A DNA stretch of 5,229 nt from an uncultured Microbacteriaceae bacterium (GTDB lineage: Bacteria; Actinomycetota; Actinomycetes; Actinomycetales; Microbacteriaceae), in assembly GCA_903907615.1 (NCBI GenBank), contig CAIVOR010000151.1, forward strand, positions 1 through 5,229. Direction: 5' to 3'. The translations under genes were made by a program, and so were the position numbers. The notes under the pieces are model-generated. The model was not told where the DNA came from, did no database searches, and saw only the letters and a list, made by a program, of their open reading frames with translations. Positions 1 to 5,229 of the stretch are shown here, one piece after another (the first letter of the stretch is position 1; each line of letters starts with the position of its first letter).

Positions 1-2
1 CA

Positions 3-3000
3 TGGGATGTTTCTGCTAGCGCCGAGAACTTGGGCGCAATATCTGGTCGGGTTACGCGCACATTTGATGGGCGTCCCGCAGGCATTAGCGGTGCGAAGGT
101 GATACTTTTTACGACTGCTGGAGTTCCCGTGGCTGAAACGAGCTCCTCCGATGACGGGTCATATTTTTTCGCCGGGCTGCCCGACGGTGCATACAAGGTG
201 CAGTTCAACGGCGCCTCCAATGCCGATGGCAACATAACTCCATTCGCTCAAAGTGAATGGTGGAACAATGCAACGTCTCGAGCAACGTCCTCGACCGTCA
301 CCATCGCTACTGCTGCAAACGTGACTGGCATCGACGCCTTGTTGAGTGATGCGACTGGCAAAGTCATTGAGGGAACTCCGGCCATTACCGGTACTACCCG
401 GGTGGGCCAAACACTGACGGTGGCCACGGGCACGTGGACAACTGGTACGACGTTCAATTACCAGTGGTACCGCGGAGACGAGATTCCGATCGCGGGCGCA
501 ACAGCATCGACGTACGTCCTTCAAGCCCAAGACAACGGGCAATTCGTTTATTGCAGAATTCTGGGTGAGAAGAGTGGCCTTCAGCCGTCAACCACCTGGG
601 CTTATGCGTCCGGAGTAATTTCGGGAACTGCCATGACTCCCGGCACCGCCACAATCACCGGCACTGCCGCAATCGGGAGCACACTCACGGCCAATAAGGG
701 CACGTGGACTCCGGCTTCACCAACGTTTAGCTACCAGTGGCGTCGAGGCGCCGTCGATATTCCCGGTGCAACGGATGCAACATATGTGGTCAAGCCGGCC
801 GATGCGGGCTACGCGATCAGCGTTGTGGTGATCGGTTCGGCCACGAATTACCAGAAGGCAGCCGCCACGAGCGCGGCCACGGCTACCGTTGTTGCCGGTA
901 CGTTAACCACTGCTACGCCAACCATTTCGGGCACGCCCACGGTTGGATCCGAGCTCACGGGTGTTCCAGGAACCTGGGGACCGAGCCCCGTAACCCTGGC
1001 TTATGAGTGGAAACGCGGCACCACAGTAGTGGGAACCGGCCTTAAGTACACCGTCGTGACGGCCGACGTTGGCCAGGCTCTCACCTTTAAGGTGTCGGGC
1101 ACGAAAGAGGGCTTCACTGCGGCAAGCACGACGAGCACTGCTGTCACAGGCCAGGGAGTGTGGACTCAAACGCCGACACCGGTGATTTCCGGCACGCCTA
1201 CTTTTGGAAACACGCTTCAGGTGACGACGCCGAACCTGGGAACTTGGTCACCCGCGCCGACGAGTTACTCCTATCAGTGGAAGAAAAACGGCGCGAACAT
1301 TACGGGAGCCAACGCGGCATCTTATGTTCTCGCCACTACTGACGTAGGTGCGACCATTTCGGTTTCCGTCACGGGCGTTCTGGCAAATTATGCCGCGAGC
1401 CCGCAAACGAGTCTCGCAACGGATCAAATTGCCGCTGCTAGCTTCACCGCAACACCGGTTCCGACAATCACGGGCACGAAGAACGTTGGGCAAACGCTCA
1501 CTGCGGTGACGGGAACCTGGGCTCCGGTTCCGACGAGTTACAGCTATCAGTGGTACCGGGGAGAGACTCCCATCGGTTCCCCGACGACTACCGGAACGTA
1601 CACACTGGTCGGTGCCGACCTTGGCCAACAGATCAAGGTTTCGGTGACGGCCGTTAAGTCTGGCTTCACATCTCCGTCGCCCGTCAGCCTCGCGACAACG
1701 GCCATCGATCCGGCGCTCTTCACAACGGCGCAGGTACCCACGATTTCGGGTACTGCAAAGGTGGGCACCACCCTGACGGCAGCATCAACGGCCTGGGTTC
1801 CCGCAGTGGACTCATACACGTATCAGTGGAACCGCGCAGGTGTTGCAATTGAGAGCGATCTTGCCAAGTCGTCATCGTATGTTGTTGTTCCGGAGGACTT
1901 GGGTCGCGCGATTACTGTGACTGTCACCGGAAAGAAGACTGGCTACGTCGACACTCCAAAGGTGTCCTTGGCCACCGCCTCCGTTGTCGCGGGAACCTTC
2001 GCGACCCCGCCGGTTCCAACAATTTCGGGGACACTCAAGGTGGGTGAGACGCTTACCGCCAACGAGGGCACGTGGTCACCGACGCAGGATTCGTTTACGT
2101 ATTCCTGGCAGTGGTCGGCGACCGCCGCGGGAACTTTTGCCGCGATTTCCGGCGCCAACGCCAAAACGTACGCGCTGCAAGCGACTGATCGTGGTCGCTT
2201 CATCAAGGTTGTGGTGACGGCGGTGAAGACCGGTTACACATCCGGTGTCAGCACGAGTGCGGCTTCGGCCGCTGTTGCAGCCGACTTTACGACGGCCCCG
2301 ACCCCAACAATCACGGTGGCCGGTGGCGGTTCACCGGCGGTGGGCAATGTCCTCACGGCCGTGACGGGAACGTGGTCACCTTCCACGATCACGACGCCGA
2401 GCGCTGGGTCGATTGCCTACACCTACGTCTGGAAGCGCAACGGTGCTCCGATTTCGGGAGCAATCGCATCTACCTATACGGTGACGGCCGCTGATGTGGG
2501 CCAGCCAATCAGCGTTGCGGTTACGGCCACACTGTCGACCTACGTGACGACAACAAAGGACAGCGCGGCAACGGCGAACGTGGCCAAGGGCACGTTTACG
2601 ACCACCCCGGTTCCGACAATCTCTGGTGCTGCCATCTCGGGCACGGTGTTGACGGCAGTGCCGGGTGTGTGGGCTCCGGTACAGGATTCGTTCACCTACC
2701 AGTGGACGGTCGGAAGCACACCGGTCGCTGGTTCGGCCGGAACTGGCCCGACATATACCTTGCAACCTGCTGATGCGGGATCCACAATTACGGTGACGGT
2801 CACGGCGAAGAAGGCCGGCTACGAGGATTCAACGAAGACAAGTCTTCCCACAGCCCTAGTGACCCTGCCGTTGATTGCGGCTGTTCCGACGCCGACCATT
2901 TCGGGCACTGTCAAGGTGGGGTCCACCTTGACAGCTGCTCCGGGAACGGCGCCTTCGGGTGCGACGGTCAAGAGCTACCAGTGGTCATGGGCGGCAACAG

Positions 3001-3155
3001 CGACCGGTGTGTACTCGAACATCGCCGAGGCTTCCACGAGCACGTCGCGCAAGCCTTCGTGGTCGCCGCGACTCTCAAGAATGGCCCGCATTTCCCCGAG
3101 CGCTTCGGCCTCGAGCGGATCGAGCACGAGCACCTCACGAAGCTTGGCCACGTGA
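3..3155 (+). CDS. Large Ig-like repeat surface protein, partial at both ends
   Basis: This encodes a probable secreted or cell-surface repeat protein; its ligand or function is unknown. The frame is open from position 3 and reads WDVSASAENLGAISGRV across the TTG at 30, so the true start lies upstream and no signal peptide is visible. Counting residues from that TTG, 1-108 form a carboxypeptidase-regulatory-like beta-sandwich module (SGRV, GAKV, DDGSYFFAGLPDGAYKVQF, then QSEWWNNATSRA and TGIDALL). Residues 113-945 hold nine Ig-like repeats and 949-998 a truncated tenth. The only cysteine is residue 175 (repeat 1), so the repeats lack disulfides. From about residue 999 to the stop the protein turns into a Ser/Arg/Thr-rich run with no repeat pattern; this stretch is antisense of the opposing TPR-like gene and is probably not native. 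No sortase motif or anchor is present, as expected if the real C-terminus is missing. Family style suggests Actinobacteria. Confidence is high that this is a real gene, low for its 3' end. Confidence 0.85.
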   Translation, partial: WDVSASAENLGAISGRVTRTFDGRPAGISGAKVILFTTAGVPVAETSSSDDGSYFFAGLPDGAYKVQFNGASNADGNITPFAQSEWWNNATSRATSSTVTIATAANVTGIDALLSDATGKVIEGTPAITGTTRVGQTLTVATGTWTTGTTFNYQWYRGDEIPIAGATASTYVLQAQDNGQFVYCRILGEKSGLQPSTTWAYASGVISGTAMTPGTATITGTAAIGSTLTANKGTWTPASPTFSYQWRRGAVDIPGATDATYVVKPADAGYAISVVVIGSATNYQKAAATSAATATVVAGTLTTATPTISGTPTVGSELTGVPGTWGPSPVTLAYEWKRGTTVVGTGLKYTVVTADVGQALTFKVSGTKEGFTAASTTSTAVTGQGVWTQTPTPVISGTPTFGNTLQVTTPNLGTWSPAPTSYSYQWKKNGANITGANAASYVLATTDVGATISVSVTGVLANYAASPQTSLATDQIAAASFTATPVPTITGTKNVGQTLTAVTGTWAPVPTSYSYQWYRGETPIGSPTTTGTYTLVGADLGQQIKVSVTAVKSGFTSPSPVSLATTAIDPALFTTAQVPTISGTAKVGTTLTAASTAWVPAVDSYTYQWNRAGVAIESDLAKSSSYVVVPEDLGRAITVTVTGKKTGYVDTPKVSLATASVVAGTFATPPVPTISGTLKVGETLTANEGTWSPTQDSFTYSWQWSATAAGTFAAISGANAKTYALQATDRGRFIKVVVTAVKTGYTSGVSTSAASAAVAADFTTAPTPTITVAGGGSPAVGNVLTAVTGTWSPSTITTPSAGSIAYTYVWKRNGAPISGAIASTYTVTAADVGQPISVAVTATLSTYVTTTKDSAATANVAKGTFTTTPVPTISGAAISGTVLTAVPGVWAPVQDSFTYQWTVGSTPVAGSAGTGPTYTLQPADAGSTITVTVTAKKAGYEDSTKTSLPTALVTLPLIAAVPTPTISGTVKVGSTLTAAPGTAPSGATVKSYQWSWAATATGVYSNIAEASTSTSRKPSWSPRLSRMARISPSASASSGSSTSTSRSLAT
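30..353 (+). other. Carboxypeptidase-regulatory-like / SdrD-B-like module
   Basis: This segment of the Ig-repeat protein encodes a prealbumin-like beta-sandwich. The recognisable elements are an opening SGRVT strand, a GAKVILF strand, the D-D-G-S-Y-F-F-A-G-L-P-D-G-Y-K-V-F signature (residues 41-59) and a closing segment with EWWNNA and GIDALLS. In actinobacterial surface proteins such modules often occur in tandem ahead of Ig-like repeats. The few residues before it (WDVSASAENLGA) could be the end of a preceding copy outside the window; that is inference. Confidence 0.65.
366..3023 (+). repeat. Tandem Ig-like protein repeats, nine complete plus one truncated
   Basis: Approximate repeat units are 366-629, 636-899, 900-1148, 1155-1436, 1440-1712, 1716-1991, 1992-2279, 2283-2588, 2592-2864 and a partial 2874-3023. 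Each begins with P-I-(S/T)-G, followed by VG-LTA, GTW-P and YQW-R-G. It then has STY-L---D-G--I-V-VT, K-GY and a Ser/Thr/Ala-rich linker usually ending in FTT-P-PTI. The Trp of GTW and the Trp of YQW are the most constant residues. Repeats 7 and 10 are a subtype with a longer W-W-A-A-G segment after the second Tyr. Repeat 8 carries extra Gly and Thr/Pro-rich insertions. The units are clearly diverged at DNA level, so this is an old protein-level array rather than a recent tandem duplication. Confidence 0.85.
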
Positions 3156-4090
3156 AGCGACGGAAACGATTTGAACGAGGTGGCCTCGGCCAAGAGTACG
3201 TCGACGCGAGGGTCGCGTGGGTGCGCGTCGGGCTGCTCCAGTTCATCGACGTCGACGATCGACGAGGTGGAAGAAGGTGCCTCGGGGAGCGCGCCGGTCG
3301 GGCGATCGTCGAGGCTTGCTTCGAGACGTCCAAGGGCGCGTGCTTGCCTGTCGGAGCCAAGAACGAACAGCGCAGCTTCGAGCTTCGTGCGCACAGATTC
3401 GTTGAGTTTTGCCTCGATGCCGCGGTCCACGAAGAGGTCGAGGGCGTCGTCGCTTCTCGGGTCAAGTTCGAGGGCCGAAGCCGCGTACGCGTAGCCCGTT
3501 TGCCCCTGATGACGCCGCGCGAGGTGCACGAGCGACAGCACCGCCTGAGCGCGCTCATCGTCGTCGAGGCCGCTCTCTTCCCTCGCCGAAAGCACCGCGG
3601 ACTGGGCGAAGCGCGCGAGAAGCTCTTCCGATCGTTGAACGCCCATGGCCTCGCGCAAGAAGAAGCGCTCAAGCGCCCTGTCGTTCAGTTTCGACGCTTC
3701 GTCCGCGAGGGTGATCGCCGTCGAGGCCCGCTTTTCATCAAGCGAAATACTCGGAAGTACCCAGGTGTAAAGGCGGAGCGCGCGCCCCAATTCGCCCACG
3801 AGCGTGGCCGCGTCGACGCCTCGTTGCGCAGCCCGAAGCTTCGGTTCCTCGATGGCCAACAGCGCGTCGAGGCACTCAATCGCCGTGTCCCGCGCGCCTG
3901 CCTCGGCGAACGCGTAGGCAGCTTCAGCCCAACACTCGCTTCGCCGATCGTCTGTGGGGGCCGCTTTGGCCGCGTCGACCCAGGCTTGCGCGCGACCAAG
4001 GTGCGGCATCGCGGCGAAAGAGTCGGGCGCGTCCGGGGCGGTGGACGAAGATGAAGCGGCGGGGGTCGAGCTAGTGGAAGGCGTGGTCAT
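2975..4090 (-). CDS. TPR-like helical-repeat protein, 3' end truncated at breakpoint
   Basis: This is an acidic, Ala/Leu/Glu-rich, probably cytoplasmic protein built from paired amphipathic helices resembling tetratricopeptide repeats. No enzyme motif is visible. Residues 1-28 are a Ser/Thr/Pro/Ala-rich disordered leader. Helical repeats follow at about 31-150 (for example AQAWVDAAKAA, CWAEAAYAFAEAGARDTAIECLDALLAI) and 178-262 (including AYAASALELDPRSDDALDLF). A Ser/Asp/Pro linker spans about 266-295, and more repeats cover 296-358 (AKLREVLVLDPLEAEALGEMRAILESRGDHEGLRDVLVEA). The residue pattern A-LELDP and VLDPLEAEAL is typical of TPR helix B to next-repeat turns. The start ATG overlaps the stop of the upstream kinase as ATGA, which favours it over the in-frame Met28. 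The last 14 or so residues (FEYTPVAVAAHDHW) are antisense of the Ig-repeat gene, so the native protein is longer. The likely role is as scaffold or partner of the kinase (inference from coupling). Confidence 0.8.
   Translation of the reverse strand: MTTPSTSSTPAASSSSTAPDAPDSFAAMPHLGRAQAWVDAAKAAPTDDRRSECWAEAAYAFAEAGARDTAIECLDALLAIEEPKLRAAQRGVDAATLVGELGRALRLYTWVLPSISLDEKRASTAITLADEASKLNDRALERFFLREAMGVQRSEELLARFAQSAVLSAREESGLDDDERAQAVLSLVHLARRHQGQTGYAYAASALELDPRSDDALDLFVDRGIEAKLNESVRTKLEAALFVLGSDRQARALGRLEASLDDRPTGALPEAPSSTSSIVDVDELEQPDAHPRDPRVDVLLAEATSFKSFPSLHVAKLREVLVLDPLEAEALGEMRAILESRGDHEGLRDVLVEASAMFEYTPVAVAAHDHW
3005..3030. other. Breakpoint between two unrelated sequences
   Basis: Left of here the + strand follows the Ig-repeat consensus up to SYQWSWAATATGVYSNI. 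Right of here the - strand follows a helical-repeat protein (GDHEGLRDVLVEASAMF). Each frame continues past this point only as antisense of the other: the + frame for about 43 codons to a stop at 3155, and the - frame for about 14 to 16 codons to a stop at 2975. The exact base cannot be fixed by eye. Base composition and coding strand both change here. It is most likely an assembly or library chimera, and alternatively a genuine illegitimate recombination. Confidence 0.75.
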
Positions 4091-4101
4091 TCGAAGATTC
4101 C
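4087..4101 (-). promoter_or_regulatory. ATGA start/stop overlap with weak ribosome binding site
   Basis: On the - strand the kinase TGA (4089-4087) and the ATG of the TPR-like gene (4090-4088) share ATGA. A short GGA at 4101-4099 lies eight bases before the ATG and is the only Shine-Dalgarno-like match. Weak initiation signals combined with a four-base overlap usually mean translational coupling, so the two proteins are probably made together and at related levels (inference). Confidence 0.6.
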
Positions 4102-5229
4102 ATACCCAGACGACGGTTTCGTCGCCGGAGGGTCGGTCGGAGTCGCGGGCGTAGCGGAGGCGGCGGACGGCGCGGTGCGCGGTGTCTTGCTTGCGGGCTT
4201 CGTGCCCTTTGGCGGAAGCGCGCCAGTGGCGGGTTCCGGTGAGGGCGCGATGGAAGGCGTGTTGGCGGGTGAAGGCGGGGCTTGAGGCACCGGCGCGGGC
4301 GCGGCCAGACCGGCAAGCGGCGGGGCCTCGGACGGCGCGGGCGTTAGAGCCTTTCGCGCGAAAAAGAGCGCGGCACCGAGCGCGAGTGCGGCGAGCGACC
4401 CGGCGATGAAGCTCGCGAACGGGTGTCTTTTCTCTGGCGAAATGCCAACGTCCTTCACGGACTCGGTGACGAGCGTCGCCTCCTCGGGGGCGGGCGACGA
4501 GGCCATCGCGGTGAACGACGCGGACGTCATTGCCGATGGCGCGGAACGGCGAGAGACGCGCATGCCGCTCGAATCGGCCAACGCGGCTTCGTACACGCGC
4601 AAGAGTCGCTCGGCGAACGCGTCGGCGGTCGCGGGTCGAAGGCTTGGGTCCTTCGCGAGAGCGTCGCTGAGCAGGTTTTCGAGGTCGTCCGGGATAGGGA
4701 CGGGGAGACCGAGATCGCGGAGCGGCGTCGGCGCGGTTTTGATGTGGCGCGCCATGACGACCACCGCTTCGCGATCGTCGAAAACCGGGCGGCCGCTGAC
4801 CATTTGATAAAGAATGGCCCCGAGCGTGTAGAGGTCCGAGCGAGCGTCGAGCGGAAGCCCCTGAGCCTGTTCTGGCGACATGTACCGCGGCGTTCCGAAG
4901 ACCGCGCCCGCTTGTGTTTCGACCACGTCGAGCGAGGCGTCGATTCGGCCCACGAGTTTGGCAATTCCGAAGTCGAGAACCTTGACGATTTCACGGCTGC
5001 CGGAGCCACTCTCGACACCTGCAAAATACACGTTGTCCGGTTTGAGATCGCGGTGAACGATGCCCTTTGCGTGCGCTTCGGAGAGGGAGCGGAGCACCTG
5101 AATCGCGATGTCGATGGCTTCCGTGACCTCGATGCGACGCAGACGTGCGAGGCGCTGACCTAGCGATTCGCCTCGTAGAAGCTCCATGACGATGTACGGC
5201 TCTCCGTCGCCGGTCAGCCCCGAGTCGAA
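4087..5229 (-). CDS. Transmembrane Ser/Thr protein kinase (PknB/Hanks type), N-terminus outside window
   Basis: This is an ATP-dependent Ser/Thr protein kinase anchored in the inner membrane. The frame is open to the window edge, and the first residues seen are FDSGLTGDGEPYIVMELL, the hinge region. The glycine loop, the ATP-anchoring Lys and the helix-C Glu therefore lie outside. Numbering from the Met at 5187, HRDLKPDN (catalytic loop) is 45-52, DFG is 72-74, GTPRYMSPEQ is 98-107 and SDLYTLG, with its conserved helix-F Asp, starts at 117. The helix-I Arg is in KDPSLRP (179-185). All catalytic residues that fall within the window are intact. A juxtamembrane Ser/Ala-rich stretch spans about 205-255. 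One hydrophobic helix (257-277, FASFIAGSLAALALGAALFFA) is followed by RK, and then by about 87 Pro/Ala/Thr/Ser-rich residues ending SSGYGIFE. No PASTA or other folded sensor domain is present. The stop overlaps the start of the TPR-like gene. The style fits Myxococcota kinases. Confidence 0.93.
   Translation of the reverse strand, partial: FDSGLTGDGEPYIVMELLRGESLGQRLARLRRIEVTEAIDIAIQVLRSLSEAHAKGIVHRDLKPDNVYFAGVESGSGSREIVKVLDFGIAKLVGRIDASLDVVETQAGAVFGTPRYMSPEQAQGLPLDARSDLYTLGAILYQMVSGRPVFDDREAVVVMARHIKTAPTPLRDLGLPVPIPDDLENLLSDALAKDPSLRPATADAFAERLLRVYEAALADSSGMRVSRRSAPSAMTSASFTAMASSPAPEEATLVTESVKDVGISPEKRHPFASFIAGSLAALALGAALFFARKALTPAPSEAPPLAGLAAPAPVPQAPPSPANTPSIAPSPEPATGALPPKGTKPASKTPRTAPSAASATPATPTDPPATKPSSGYGIFE
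4090..4356 (-). other. Low-complexity Pro/Ala/Thr/Ser tail of the kinase
   Basis: About 89 residues after the membrane helix consist almost entirely of Pro, Ala, Ser, Thr and some Lys, with no recognisable domain, ending in SSGYGIFE. Such tails are common in myxobacterial kinases and may span the periplasm or contact the envelope; no ligand-binding fold can be seen. Confidence 0.6.
4357..4419 (-). other. Kinase transmembrane segment
   Basis: Twenty-one consecutive non-charged, mostly Ala/Leu/Phe residues (257-277 counted from the Met at 5187) are preceded by EKRHP and followed by RK. This is the only membrane-spanning candidate. It places the kinase domain in the cytoplasm and the Pro/Ala-rich tail on the far side of the membrane, assuming the usual topology of this family. 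Confidence 0.85.

Noticed and set aside
30..32. TTG as start codon of the Ig-repeat gene
   Set aside because: The frame stays open back to position 3 and gives plausible protein sequence (WDVSASAENL). No signal peptide or ribosome binding site supports a start at 30.
366..3023. CRISPR array or DNA tandem repeat
   Set aside because: The periodicity is about 250-305 bases, in frame, and conserved at protein rather than DNA level.
2860..3160. Bidirectional terminator between convergent genes
   Set aside because: I see no hairpin followed by a T-run. Both frames run through the region, and the convergence is best explained by a join.
2968..3672. Second - strand frame (234 codons) inside the TPR-like gene
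   Set aside because: Its Ser/Arg/Pro-rich product is out of phase with the ordered helical-repeat frame; it is a shadow frame.
4007..4009. Met28 as alternative start of the TPR-like gene
   Set aside because: The upstream ATG overlaps the kinase stop as ATGA, a common coupled start, and the intervening frame is open and of plausible composition.
2981..4054. Long + strand open frame (357 codons) opposite the TPR-like gene
   Set aside because: Its product is Arg/Gly-rich with no domain pattern. It mirrors the - strand gene, as expected from codon bias in G/C-rich DNA, and its start lies inside the Ig-repeat sequence.
4423..5163. Long + strand open frame (246 codons) opposite the kinase
   Set aside because: It is antisense to a kinase with intact catalytic motifs and shows no recognisable features of its own.

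Overview
The window contains two unrelated kinds of sequence that meet at about position 3020. The left part (1 to about 3020, + strand) is a fragment of one very large repetitive surface-type protein. The right part (about 3020 to 5229, - strand) is a two-gene set: a transmembrane Ser/Thr protein kinase followed by a TPR-like helical-repeat protein. No RNA gene, CRISPR array, insertion sequence or classical intergenic region is visible. Almost every base is coding, and all three genes are incomplete.

Left part. The reading frame is already open at the first bases, so the TTG at 30 is not a convincing start. It encodes one carboxypeptidase-regulatory-like (SdrD-B/CNA-B-like) beta-sandwich module. 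Nine complete Ig-like repeats of about 83-102 residues follow, then a tenth that stops halfway. The repeat consensus (TPTISGT-VG-TLTA-GTW-P, then YQW-R-G--I-GA--STY-L---D-G--I-V-VT--K-GY) is familiar from secreted proteins of Actinobacteria, particularly Microbacteriaceae and Micrococcaceae. Base composition is moderate (35 G/C of 60 in 361-420).

Right part. The kinase has HRDLKPDN, DFG and GTPRYMSPEQ motifs, one membrane helix and a Pro/Ala/Thr-rich tail. It is followed, with an ATGA start/stop overlap, by an acidic helical-repeat protein. This pairing and the style of both proteins suggest Myxococcota (Polyangiales-like). Base composition is higher (40 G/C of 60 in 3421-3480).

How they relate. 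The kinase and TPR-like protein look like a translationally coupled pair, probably a membrane signalling protein with a scaffold or partner. The Ig-repeat gene has no evident link to them. Both convergent reading frames lose their family pattern within the same roughly 20 bases: the + frame runs into antisense of the TPR gene and stops at 3155, and the - frame runs into antisense of the Ig gene and stops at 2975. The simplest reading is a chimeric join of DNA from an actinobacterium and a myxobacterium, by misassembly or library chimera. A real recombination is less likely but not excluded. The taxonomic assignments are inference from protein style, not from a database search.
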